Shown here piece after piece: positions 54,487-62,704 of a stretch of 64,000 bases of DNA (positions are counted from its first letter, which is position 1; the number at the start of each line of letters is the position of its first letter). Source of the stretch: Roseovarius litorisediminis (lineage in GTDB: Bacteria; Pseudomonadota; Alphaproteobacteria; Rhodobacterales; Rhodobacteraceae); NCBI RefSeq assembly GCF_900172295.1, contig NZ_FWFL01000006.1, forward strand, positions 1-64,000. Direction: 5' to 3'. The notes under the pieces were generated by a model. It was given only the letters and a program-made list of their open reading frames with translations. It ran no database searches and was not told where the DNA came from. Position numbers and translations under genes: made by a program.

Positions 54487-54903
54487 CTATTCTTGAACTG
54501 TCTCCAAGTAAAGTGCCACCGCCATAGCCCGGCCAGCAGCAATGGAAATGGAATCAGACTTGCTAACGCCGCGATCTTGCATTGCATCGGCGATAAATTC
54601 ATCACCCCAAACCGGCATCGCTGAAGGGCCGTGACCAGGTGCTTCCATACCTAGTATTATGACATTATAGACATCAGAAAACGGAAACTTTCCACCCGCA
54701 CGCTCGGAAAGTTTCGTTAAATCTTTTGGCTTTACCTGAAACAGGTCTGCGACCTCACCTCCGCCTTTGGCGTCGTCCCCATGGCACACTGAGCAAGTTT
54801 TGGTATAGGTCGATTTCCCTAATATGATAGTGGAATCCTCAGCTTGAGCCGCGCACGCAGAAAATAGTATTACTGCAGTTGCTAAAGTATTCTGAAGTGT
54901 CAT
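54487..54903 (-). CDS. Small periplasmic cytochrome c
   Basis: A 138-residue monohaem cytochrome c. The signal peptide covers residues 1-21. The haem site is CSVCH at 37-41. The probable axial methionine is in SAMPVWGDE. It resembles class I electron carriers that serve periplasmic dehydrogenases or oxidases. It faces away from the other cytochrome gene (55424), with a broken regulator remnant between them. Partner unknown. Confidence 0.85.
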   Translation of the reverse strand: MTLQNTLATAVILFSACAAQAEDSTIILGKSTYTKTCSVCHGDDAKGGGEVADLFQVKPKDLTKLSERAGGKFPFSDVYNVIILGMEAPGHGPSAMPVWGDEFIADAMQDRGVSKSDSISIAAGRAMAVALYLETVQE

Positions 54904-55423
54904 AGATCTTCTCCTTGCATATTGTTCTGCAGAAAGCTCCGCTTCCCCAAAAACCTTCGGACGGCCTCATTGACCCTGAGCCCGCACATTTGTCAGTCTA
55001 AGCTAGAACTCAGACTGACAAATTGATCTGTGTTAATCCTACTGGATATCGGATGTCAGAAAGGCCAAATGCAGCGGGCAGACGTTCGCTTTGATCTCTA
55101 AATGGCCACGCATCACACACTCTGTACGCCTCAATCCCCCGCGCACCGAGGGAACGGGCAGCACGCTGTGGGCGTTGCGTTACCAGCCGACGATTGAAAC
55201 CTGCCGCCGGAGTTTCCGCACCAAGCTGCGCCGCCACAACCTGACGCCCAAGCAAATTCAGGACTACCTGAAAGGCGACAACACCCCTTTCGGCGCCATC
55301 ACCTCACGCGATGGGGGGATCGTTAGCTTGTCCATGACCTGCGTCAACGACAGCATATTCGTCGTAAGCGCTTGATCAAGGACGTCCAGAGTATCCGGAT
55401 GACAAGGGGAGGAAGAACAAATA
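54904..55423. other. Intergenic region with gene debris between two cytochrome genes
   Basis: About 520 bp between divergent cytochrome genes. It contains the composite gene remnant at 55127-55312 and must hold the promoters of both cytochrome genes. Nothing else recognisable. Confidence 0.5.
55127..55312 (+). pseudogene. Remnant of a GntR/FadR-type regulator joined to a binding-protein 3-prime end
   Basis: Positions 55148-55312 (plus strand) encode 55 residues that align without gaps to 54053-54217 of the intact regulator; by hand 38 of 55 residues are identical (for example SFRTKLRR, NLTPK, IQDY). No DNA-binding domain precedes it. Directly before it, 55127-55150 on the minus strand encodes LGARGIEA, identical to the last eight residues of the binding protein at 56350-57651. 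The codons differ only at third positions, and the stop TAG has become TAC. So this is debris of an older, rearranged copy of the locus. Confidence 0.75.
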
Positions 55424-56191
55424 ATGCCAATCAATTCAAAAATCGTAGTGCTCACGACCTGTTTTGTAGCAGGAGCAGCAACTGCAAAAGACCGTGATGA
55501 AAGCTACCATGCCGACTTCGTTTTCGGCGCGCCTGCAGAAAGCACAGAAGCATGGGAAGTGACGCGCGGAGGACGACTCTATGACAACTGGTACGCCACT
55601 CAAGATATGGACAAGCCCGAAGACACGCATCCTGCGTGGCCAGCAAGCAATGTTAAGAAGTCCGGCGGTGTGACCACACGCTGCAAATCCTGCCATGGGT
55701 GGGACTATCGCGGGGCCGACGGCAAATACGGTTCGGGATCTTACCAGACCGGCATTGCTGGCGTAATGGGCTATTCCGGCGATGCAACGGCACTTGAGGC
55801 GCTTTTACGAGCCGAACCTCATGGTTACAGCGAAGACATGATTCCGAAAGACCACGCGCAGTATATTTCGACCTTCCTTGCCAAAGGGCTCGACGACATG
55901 AACACCGTGATCAACTTTGATACCGGCGAAGTAGCGGGCAACATTCAGAACGGCGCCGCTGTCTTTCAGACAACCTGTGCGTCTTGCCACGGTTTTGATG
56001 GTCGCGCGCTTGACTGGGGCGATGCCGATGAGCCGGGCTATGTCGGGACCGAGGCGAATGCAAACCCATGGGAAGTTCTGCACAAAATCCGTAATGGCCA
56101 CCCCGGCGTAGAGATGATCGCGTTGCGGGCATTTGATCTGCAGGTCGGTGTCGACGTACTGGCCTTTACGCGGACTTTGCCCGTGAAATAA
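55424..56191 (+). CDS. Dihaem periplasmic cytochrome c
   Basis: A 255-residue exported cytochrome with two haem sites, CKSCH (87-91) and CASCH (185-189), in two cytochrome c domains. The signal peptide covers about residues 1-21. The N-terminal domain has a WYATQDMDKPEDTHPAWP segment seen in dihaem electron-transfer proteins of periplasmic oxidoreductases. A strong GGGGAGGA precedes the ATG. It is the second cytochrome of this spot; together with the one at 54487 it may serve an unseen periplasmic dehydrogenase. Confidence 0.85.
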   Translation: MPINSKIVVLTTCFVAGAATAKDRDESYHADFVFGAPAESTEAWEVTRGGRLYDNWYATQDMDKPEDTHPAWPASNVKKSGGVTTRCKSCHGWDYRGADGKYGSGSYQTGIAGVMGYSGDATALEALLRAEPHGYSEDMIPKDHAQYISTFLAKGLDDMNTVINFDTGEVAGNIQNGAAVFQTTCASCHGFDGRALDWGDADEPGYVGTEANANPWEVLHKIRNGHPGVEMIALRAFDLQVGVDVLAFTRTLPVK

Positions 56192-56200
56192 AAGCCACTT

Positions 56201-56230
56201 GGCTGGGGGCTTCAAGAAACAAGCCCAGCC
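56201..56230 (+). terminator. Hairpin after the dihaem cytochrome gene
   Basis: GGCTGGGGGCTT pairs with AAGCCCAGCC (two-base bulge) ten bases after the stop. There is no clear T-run, so termination is only likely. Confidence 0.5.
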
Positions 56231-56247
56231 TAAACCGTAGATTCACA

Positions 56248-56278
56248 AAGCTCTCGGTGTAGCGATCACCGAGAGCTT
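56248..56278. terminator. Perfect 12-bp hairpin between convergent genes
   Basis: AAGCTCTCGGTG and CACCGAGAGCTT form a perfect stem with a 7-base loop between the convergent dihaem cytochrome and second binding-protein genes. It probably terminates transcription from both sides. Confidence 0.65.
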
Positions 56279-56349
56279 GCGGTTCATGCTGATCCTGCCC
56301 TGGCCCGGGGCGGCGGGCCTCGCCAACGCAGGCATCCGCCACGCAGGCC

Positions 56350-57651
56350 CTAGGCCTCGATCCCACGCGCGCCCAGTTCCGTGCCCTCATCCACCCGGCG
56401 CAGGCGTTGTTGCCACATCTGGCCAAGATCCTGCATCTCGATGCGCAGCAGGTCACTGTGATCGGTCAGCCATCCGGGGATCGATCCAAAGTCGACGATC
56501 CGCGCTTTGCCCTCTTGAATCGTCACCACCGGCCAGTCCCCCACCAGCGCGTTATCAATCCCGAAGATTTCGGTGCCCCACCACTCGGCCGGGCCAAAGG
56601 CGTGGGTCACATGGCCCAGTTGTTTCATCGCCGCCATGACAGACATCGGATTTACCGTATCAGCCTTTTCGACCGCAGCATGCCAGATATCGAGGATGGC
56701 AGCATATTCCCATGAAACCGCGCTCCAGCTGTTGGGGTAGCGGTTGTTGTATTCTTCAAAAAACACATTGGGCTGGTTAAAGAAAAATGCCTTTTCGCGC
56801 AGGGCCGGGTCATCGAAATCGGGGAACTGGAACACCACCCCTTCCATGAAGTCCGCGCTGGTCTTGGCCACCAGCGACTCGTACTGGTCCAGCGTGCAGG
56901 AAATGATCTGGCCTTTGAAGCCCTGGGTGTAGGCATATTCGGTCATTGCATGCACCATTGGCGTATAGCTGGTGCACCAGCACAGGATATCGGGGTTCTG
57001 ATCCAGCATCGGCTGCACAATCGCCGCCGCATCGCCGCCTTCGCCGGGATACTGCACCTCTTTGACGATATTTGTGCCCGCCGCCTTGAACGCGGCACGA
57101 TAGGTGGCCAGGGACGGCAGGCCCATGCCATCAGTCTGGCTGCACAGGGCGACGGTTTTCAGGGTCGGCCTTGTGCGGGTCAGCCAATCAACGCCGGTCA
57201 CAACATAAATCGGGTGCACTTCGCTGGGTGCGATAAGGTAGGGCGTGTCGGGACTGAGATCACTGGGCAAAAGAGTCGAGGTCAAGATCCGCCGCTCGCT
57301 CAGATAATCGGCGACGGGGGTAAAGGTATCGCCTCCCAGCATCATCATCAGCTTGACGTCATGATCCTGCACCAGTTGCATAGCGCCCTCGCGCGCTGCC
57401 TGAGCGTCATAGCCGCAGTCATAGGCATGGATTCTGATCGGATAGCGCCGCCCGCCAATCAGCAGACCACCGGCGTTATTCAGCCAGCGCTCCCATATCC
57501 GGCAGCCATGCAATCCGGGCAGCCCCCAGGATTCGACCTGGCCACTTAAAGGCGCCAGAAAGCCGATATTGACCGTGGACGCCATGCCAACTGACAGTCG
57601 CGGTAGCGCACCACTGATCGCCAGACGATGGGCAAAACTGGAAGATTCCAT
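56350..57651 (-). CDS. LIV/amide-type binding protein without a clear signal peptide
   Basis: A 433-residue paralogue of the binding protein at 51790. The full type I binding fold is present from STVNIGFLAPLSGQVESWG onward. The N-terminus (MESSSFAHRLAISGALPRLS) has no twin arginine and no long hydrophobic stretch; an Arg breaks the only one. It may have lost export, or act in the cytosol as a ligand sensor like AmiC of the Pseudomonas amidase operon. No permease or ATPase gene adjoins it. It is divergent from the tmm-like gene and shares its operator region. Confidence 0.8.
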   Translation of the reverse strand: MESSSFAHRLAISGALPRLSVGMASTVNIGFLAPLSGQVESWGLPGLHGCRIWERWLNNAGGLLIGGRRYPIRIHAYDCGYDAQAAREGAMQLVQDHDVKLMMMLGGDTFTPVADYLSERRILTSTLLPSDLSPDTPYLIAPSEVHPIYVVTGVDWLTRTRPTLKTVALCSQTDGMGLPSLATYRAAFKAAGTNIVKEVQYPGEGGDAAAIVQPMLDQNPDILCWCTSYTPMVHAMTEYAYTQGFKGQIISCTLDQYESLVAKTSADFMEGVVFQFPDFDDPALREKAFFFNQPNVFFEEYNNRYPNSWSAVSWEYAAILDIWHAAVEKADTVNPMSVMAAMKQLGHVTHAFGPAEWWGTEIFGIDNALVGDWPVVTIQEGKARIVDFGSIPGWLTDHSDLLRIEMQDLGQMWQQRLRRVDEGTELGARGIEA

Positions 57652-57724
57652 GTGTTATCAAGTTCCTGTTCAACTGGTTCCGGTCTAGTTGAGGGATGAA
57701 TTTCAGTCCAGTCAAGGATTGCTG

Positions 57725-57799
57725 TTGACAAATTGGTTCACAATTTGGCTTATTATAACGAACCAAAAGAACCAAAGCTGAATATTGGTTCATACCAAT
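57725..57799 (+). promoter_or_regulatory. tmm promoter with repeated ATTGGTTC operator elements
   Basis: TTGACA at 57725 is a good -35 candidate; the best -10 candidate (TATTAT, 57751) gives a long spacer. ATTGGTTC occurs at 57732 and 57784, and its reverse (GAACCAA) at 57760 and 57769. The 57784 copy is part of the perfect palindrome ATTGGT-TCAT-ACCAAT (57784-57799), a typical FadR-type operator shape, just before the ribosome-binding site GGGAG. Confidence 0.65.
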
Positions 57800-57816
57800 C
57801 CAGGGAGACAACACAC

Positions 57817-59160
57817 ATGGCAAAGAAAAAAGTAGCGATCATTGGCGCGGGTCCGTCAGGCCTTGCCCAGTTGCGCGCGTTTCAATCCGCAGCCAAGAAC
57901 GGCGAGGACATCCCCGAGATCGTCTGCTTTGAAAAGCAATCCGACTGGGGCGGCTTGTGGAACTACACCTGGCGCACCGGCGTCGATGCCTCGGGCGAAC
58001 CCTGCCATGGCTCGATGTATCGCTATCTTTGGTCGAACGGCCCCAAAGAAGGCCTGGAATTTGCCGATTACACATTCGACGAACATTTCGGCAAGGAAAT
58101 TGCCAGTTACCCGCCCCGCGCCGTACTGTTTGACTATATCAAGGGCCGCGTCGAAAAGGCTGGCGTGCGCGACTGGATCCGGTTCAACAACATCGTGCGC
58201 GACGTGCACTACAATGATGATACCGGTATGTTCACCGTCACCGCCCGCGACACGGTCAAAGATGCCGAAACTGTTGAGGACTATGACCACGTCATCGTTG
58301 CCTCGGGTCACTTCTCGACCCCGAATGTGCCCTATTACCCGGGGTTTGAATCCTTCAATGGCCGTGTCCTGCACGCCCATGACTTCCGAGATGCCCGCGA
58401 ATTTGCTGGCAAGGATATCCTGATCCTCGGCACATCCTATTCCGCCGAGGATATCGGCAGCCAGTGCTGGAAATACGGGGCCAAATCCATCACCGTTGCG
58501 CATCGCACAGCCCCGATGGGTTATGACTGGCCCGACAACTGGCAAGAGGTGCCGGCACTGGTCAAGGTCGAAGGCAAAACTGCATATTTCAAGGACGGCA
58601 CCAGCAAGGATGTCGATGCGATCATTCTGTGCACCGGCTATCGCCATCACTTCAACTTCCTGCCGGATGATCTGCGTCTGAAAACCGCCAACCGTCTGGC
58701 CGCGGCCGACCTTTACAAAGGCGTCGTGTGGACCAAAAATCCGAAGATGTTCTACCTTGGCATGCAGGACCAATGGTTCACTTTCAACATGTTCGACGCC
58801 CAGGCATGGTGGGTGCGTGATTGCATCATGGGCAAGATCGCCCTGCCCGATCAGGCCACGATGGAGGCCGATCCCAAACGCCGCGAGGCCGAGGAAGACG
58901 CGATCGAGGATGACTATGGCGCAATCCGCTATCAGGGGGCGTATGTGCAGGAGCTAATTGACGAAACCGACTATCCCAGCTTTGATGTCGAGGCCGCAAA
59001 TCAGGCTTTCTTTGAGTGGAAAAAGCACAAAAAGAAAAACATCATGGAATTCCGCAACCACGGCTATACCTCGCCGATGACCGGCAAAAAGGCCCCGCCG
59101 CACCACACCCCGTGGAAAGACGCGCTGGACGACAGCCTGGAATCCTATCTGCAAACCTGA
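57817..59160 (+). CDS. tmm: Flavin-containing trimethylamine monooxygenase-like enzyme
   Basis: NADPH- and FAD-dependent monooxygenase (447 residues) that N-oxidises trimethylamine to TMAO in marine bacteria. The FAD motif is GAGPSG at 10-15. The FMO fingerprint FxGxxxHxxxF is at 180-190 ([11 protein letters not shown]). The NADPH motif starts GTSYSA at 205. The segment [12 protein letters not shown] near residue 70 matches the substrate-site region of known Tmm proteins, as does [19 protein letters not shown] ten bases before the ATG at 57817 sets the start. The usual neighbours (TMAO demethylase, tmoXWV) are absent; instead amide-type transport genes adjoin, so related tertiary amines or sulfides could be substrates. 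Confidence 0.88.
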   Translation: MAKKKVAIIGAGPSGLAQLRAFQSAAKNGEDIPEIVCFEKQSDWGGLWNYTWRTGVDASGEPCHGSMYRYLWSNGPKEGLEFADYTFDEHFGKEIASYPPRAVLFDYIKGRVEKAGVRDWIRFNNIVRDVHYNDDTGMFTVTARDTVKDAETVEDYDHVIVASGHFSTPNVPYYPGFESFNGRVLHAHDFRDAREFAGKDILILGTSYSAEDIGSQCWKYGAKSITVAHRTAPMGYDWPDNWQEVPALVKVEGKTAYFKDGTSKDVDAIILCTGYRHHFNFLPDDLRLKTANRLAAADLYKGVVWTKNPKMFYLGMQDQWFTFNMFDAQAWWVRDCIMGKIALPDQATMEADPKRREAEEDAIEDDYGAIRYQGAYVQELIDETDYPSFDVEAANQAFFEWKKHKKKNIMEFRNHGYTSPMTGKKAPPHHTPWKDALDDSLESYLQT

Positions 59161-59212
59161 AACCGGGCCAAACGCCTGGCATAAAGTCGCTCCGGCCGCG
59201 CTTTATCTCCCC

Positions 59213-59277
59213 AGTGGCCGGGGCGGTGATCGGTTTGATCCCCAAACTGCCCCGGCCACTGTGCCGGGCTTTTTTTT
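59213..59277 (+). terminator. Strong rho-independent terminator of tmm
   Basis: AGTGGCCGGGGC (59213-59224) pairs perfectly with GCCCCGGCCACT (59249-59260), with a smaller inner hairpin. A run of eight T follows shortly (59270-59277). Confidence 0.85.
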
Positions 59278-59395
59278 AAAAAATATCCGGGCTGTGTTCA
59301 GCTTTGGTCTTCTTTGACCGATTGACGTATTCCGCCCGCGTCAGACCAGCCTGGCTGGAATACCGGCGGTGGCGATCAAGGCCGCAGAACAACCG
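59276..59395 (-). pseudogene. Possible C-terminal fragment of an IS3-type transposase
   Basis: On the minus strand the last 39 codons of a short frame read with RHRRYSSQAGLTRAEYVNRS, which resembles the end of IS3-family transposases (HSSLGGLTPAEYAN pattern). No catalytic residues, no upstream part and no terminal repeats are seen. The surrounding 59278-59524 stretch holds nothing else I can support. Confidence 0.35.
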
Positions 59396-59524
59396 CGCCA
59401 AAGCTTTCTGGGTCTCCATTATCGCCAAACCGTCGCCTACCGGCATTTGTTGGTGACAATATTTGGGGCGGAAACCGACACATAATGTCATCCACATGCA
59501 TCAAAACACGGATTGCCGATGCTT

Positions 59525-60208
59525 CTATTTCAGGGAATAGGCCCCAATTTTAGATGTTTTAAGCCGGTTGTTCACCAGCGCTTCTGCAAAGGTGACCCCC
59601 GCTGCAACACCATCAATCACAGGCAGGCCGAATTCTTCGCTGAGCTGCGCCATAAGGTCGGCCATTCCGGCACATCCCAGAACAATGGCTTCTGCGTGGT
59701 CCTGAACGATTGCCTCACGGATTTCAGACCGTATCTTGAACAGTGTCGCCGGGTCACCCTCCTCCAGTTTAAGGACGGGAATGTCGGTTGCCCGCACGCG
59801 TACGCACTTTTGCGCAAGACCATAGCGCATCAGGTTGTTTTCAATACCTGGCACAGAACGGGACAACGTGGTGATAACGCTAAATTTCGTCGCGATCATG
59901 CTGGCGGCATGATAGGCGGCCTCGCCAATGCCCAGAACAGGAACCGAAACCGACGAGCGGACCGCGTCGAGGCCGGTATCGTCGAAACACGCGATGACGA
60001 TCGCGTCAACATCGGGATGTCTTGCGACCTCGTCCAGCAGTCCCGGCACACATATGGCGACGTCCAGAAATCCCTGAATGCTGGCGGGCCCATTTTGTGA
60101 ATTGGCCGCTACGATCTCTGTGTCCGGGCGGGCAACGGCGCGCGCTGCGACCGCGATTTTCTGGGTCATCGAGGCGGTGGTATTTGGGTTTATCACGAGG
60201 ATTTTCAT
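59525..60208 (-). CDS. Asp/Glu/hydantoin racemase family protein
   Basis: A 227-residue cofactor-independent racemase-fold enzyme of the HyuE/AroM-like group. The opening MKILVINPNTT is typical of hydantoin racemases. The two catalytic cysteines are Cys74 (IVIACFDDTGLD) and Cys179 (IVLGCAGMADL). It is 6 bp after livF of the second LIV-type operon and is its last gene. This suggests the transporter brings in a hydantoin, ureide or related amino-acid derivative. The precise substrate (racemase versus maleate/allantoin-type enzyme) is open. Confidence 0.85.
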   Translation of the reverse strand: MKILVINPNTTASMTQKIAVAARAVARPDTEIVAANSQNGPASIQGFLDVAICVPGLLDEVARHPDVDAIVIACFDDTGLDAVRSSVSVPVLGIGEAAYHAASMIATKFSVITTLSRSVPGIENNLMRYGLAQKCVRVRATDIPVLKLEEGDPATLFKIRSEIREAIVQDHAEAIVLGCAGMADLMAQLSEEFGLPVIDGVAAGVTFAEALVNNRLKTSKIGAYSLK

Positions 60209-60214
60209 GTCAGA

Positions 60215-60937
60215 TCAGACCTCTCCACCAAGATATGCAGCCTTGATCCGGTCATCGTGCAGCAATTCTTTCGATGGGCCTTCGATCATCACATTTCCCG
60301 TCGCCATGGCATAGGCACGATGCGAAATACTCAAAGCCATACGTGAGTTCTGCTCGACCAGAAGCACCGAAACACCTTCGTCCCGGTTGATCGCCACGAT
60401 AGAGCGCGCAATGTCCTGCACCAGTTTGGGGGCAATACCCAGGCTGGGTTCATCCAGCAGCAAAAGTTTGGGCTTGGCCATGAGCGCACGGCCGATCACC
60501 ATCATCTGCTGCTCGCCACCTGACAGGGTACCGGCAGCCTGACCATAGCGTTCTTTCAGGCGGGGAAAGCGCATCAGGATGCTGTCGAGCGTGTCTTGAA
60601 TGTCGGCCTTGTCGCTGCGGGTGAACGCCCCCATCATCAGGTTGTCCTTGACCGACATGAAAGGAAACACGCGGCGGCCCTCGGGTACCATCGCGATGCC
60701 GCGTTTGACGATGTCCGAGGGGTCAGTGCCGTCAACACGTGCACCTTCGAACGTCACAGACCCTTTGGCGGGTTTTGCCAGCCCGGTGATGGCGCGCAGG
60801 ATAGATGACTTGCCAGCCCCATTGGCCCCGATCAGCGCCACGGTTTCCCCCTGATTGACGCTTAGCGACACACCCTTCAGCGCATAAACGTGGTCGTAAT
60901 ACAATTCGACGTCTTTGAAATCCAACATGGCTGTCAT
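60215..60937 (-). CDS. livF: LIV-type ABC transporter ATPase LivF (second system)
   Basis: A 240-residue ATPase. Walker A is GANGAGKSSILRAI, the signature LSGGEQQMMVIGRAL, and Walker B LLLLDEPSLGIAP. It is 3 bp after livG and 6 bp before the racemase. Paralogue of the ATPase at 48418. Confidence 0.92.
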   Translation of the reverse strand: MTAMLDFKDVELYYDHVYALKGVSLSVNQGETVALIGANGAGKSSILRAITGLAKPAKGSVTFEGARVDGTDPSDIVKRGIAMVPEGRRVFPFMSVKDNLMMGAFTRSDKADIQDTLDSILMRFPRLKERYGQAAGTLSGGEQQMMVIGRALMAKPKLLLLDEPSLGIAPKLVQDIARSIVAINRDEGVSVLLVEQNSRMALSISHRAYAMATGNVMIEGPSKELLHDDRIKAAYLGGEV

Positions 60938-60940
60938 GGT

Positions 60941-61723
60941 CTACATCCCAATCTCATCGTCAGCGCTGCCCAGATAGGCCTCGATGACTTTTTCATTGTT
61001 CTGGATTTCAGACGGTGTGCCTTCGGCGATCTTTTCGCCAAAGTTCAGCACCACGATCCGGTCCGAGATGTTCATGACCGCCGGCATGTCGTGTTCGACC
61101 AGCATGACGGTCACCCTGCGTTCATCGCGCACCGAGCGCACAAGATCTACCATGCGCATGGTTTCATCATGGTTCATGCCCGCAAACGGTTCGTCCAACA
61201 GTAAAACCTTGGGGTCCGTGGCAAGGCCGATTGCGATGCCGAGCGCGCGCAGGCTGCCTTGCGGAAGGTTGCTGGCTTGTTCATTGCTGATCGCGGACAT
61301 GCCGAGAAACTCCAGCAGTTCGTCGGCATATTCGCCAAAGGCTGCAACATCTTCCTTTGCAGTTTTCGACCCCCAGAAATATCCGGCAAGCGATGCCTTG
61401 GCCCGCAGGTGCTGTGCCACCACAACGCTTTCGCGCACTGTCATGCTTTTGAAGATAGTGGTTTCCTGAAACGTCCTGACGACACCTTTGCGCGCGACAA
61501 TGTGCGGCTTGAGGTTCGAGATGCGCTCGCCTTGATAAAGCACTTCGCCGGAAGTGGTTGGCGTGAATGACGAGATCATCTTGAACAGGGTGGATTTGCC
61601 AGCCCCGTTTGGCCCGATCACCGACAGGATTTCGTTTTCGGCCACGTCAAAGCTGATGTCGTTATTCGCGGTCAGGCCACCGTATTTCTTGGTGACATTC
61701 TTGACCTCAAGCAGCGGACTCAT
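60941..61723 (-). CDS. livG: LIV-type ABC transporter ATPase LivG (second system)
   Basis: A 260-residue ATPase. Walker A is GPNGAGKSTLFKMI and Walker B VLLLDEPFAGMNHDE. The signature is loose (NLPQGSLRALGIAI in place of LSGGQ), as in the first system's LivG. It overlaps livM by 4 bp. Confidence 0.91.
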   Translation of the reverse strand: MSPLLEVKNVTKKYGGLTANNDISFDVAENEILSVIGPNGAGKSTLFKMISSFTPTTSGEVLYQGERISNLKPHIVARKGVVRTFQETTIFKSMTVRESVVVAQHLRAKASLAGYFWGSKTAKEDVAAFGEYADELLEFLGMSAISNEQASNLPQGSLRALGIAIGLATDPKVLLLDEPFAGMNHDETMRMVDLVRSVRDERRVTVMLVEHDMPAVMNISDRIVVLNFGEKIAEGTPSEIQNNEKVIEAYLGSADDEIGM

Positions 61724-62700
61724 TTGTCACCTCCTTTGCCGATGCGCAAACTGAGCAGGCCATTGGGCAGGAAGCGGATAATCAGGATCAGGAGCGTTGA
61801 GTAGATCAGCATCTGGTATTTGCCGAATTCAAACAGAAGGTCCCAACCGAAATAAAGAACCAATGTGCCAAGCATGGGGCCAAACACATAGCCCAAACCG
61901 CCGAGGAAACAGTTCAACATAAAGTTAACGGAATCCACGACCTGAAAGCTGGAGGGGTAGACCGACTGCGCGATAGAGCCGAACATGGCCCCGCCAATGC
62001 CGCCAAAGAAGCTTGAGATGGCGAAAATCACGATGCGAATGTAGGCGATGTTGACCCCGATCGAGCTGGCCAGTTCCTCGTTTTGCTGCATTGACCGACA
62101 TAGGTGGCCAAGGCGGGAATTTACCAGGCGATACAAGGCGGCATAGGTCACGATCATCAGGATGCACGCGGTATAGTAGAAGGCCAGCTTGGTGTTCTCC
62201 ATCCCGGCAAAGTCAGGCAGGAGGGGAATGCCAAACACAGATACACCTGATGGCAGCGGAATGGACGAAATCCCCTTGGCCCCGTTCGTGATTGGCAGGG
62301 CAAGCGCTGTGAGTGTGACAACCTGCGTCAAAACCAGTGTGATCATCGCGAAATAGACGCCGCGTAAACGCAGGATCGGCATGCCGATCAGGATTGCCAC
62401 CAGGGCGGCAAATATCCCGGCGGCAGGCAGCGATACCCAGAACGACCACCCGGCTTTGACGACCAGAATGGCCGAGACATAGGCCCCGATCAGGGCAAAT
62501 GCGCCCTGGCCGATGTTGATCCGGCCGATGTAGAATGTCAGCCACACCCCCGCACTTGCGATCGCCAAAAGCGCCACCGATGTCAGTGTAAAATAGAAAT
62601 CCCAGCGGCCGGTCGCGCCGATAACCAACGGCACGCCGACGAAGATGGCGAACAGGAAGACGCTGACGCCGACCAGTTGTCTTACGGAAAATCCCAGCAT
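61720..62700 (-). CDS. livM: LIV-type ABC transporter permease LivM (second system)
   Basis: A 326-residue permease with about nine spans. The LivM-type segment IRIVIFAISSFFGGIGGAMFG lies near residue 222. It is 4 bp downstream of livH. Confidence 0.9.
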   Translation of the reverse strand: MLGFSVRQLVGVSVFLFAIFVGVPLVIGATGRWDFYFTLTSVALLAIASAGVWLTFYIGRINIGQGAFALIGAYVSAILVVKAGWSFWVSLPAAGIFAALVAILIGMPILRLRGVYFAMITLVLTQVVTLTALALPITNGAKGISSIPLPSGVSVFGIPLLPDFAGMENTKLAFYYTACILMIVTYAALYRLVNSRLGHLCRSMQQNEELASSIGVNIAYIRIVIFAISSFFGGIGGAMFGSIAQSVYPSSFQVVDSVNFMLNCFLGGLGYVFGPMLGTLVLYFGWDLLFEFGKYQMLIYSTLLILIIRFLPNGLLSLRIGKGGDK

Positions 62701-62704
62701 CAGA

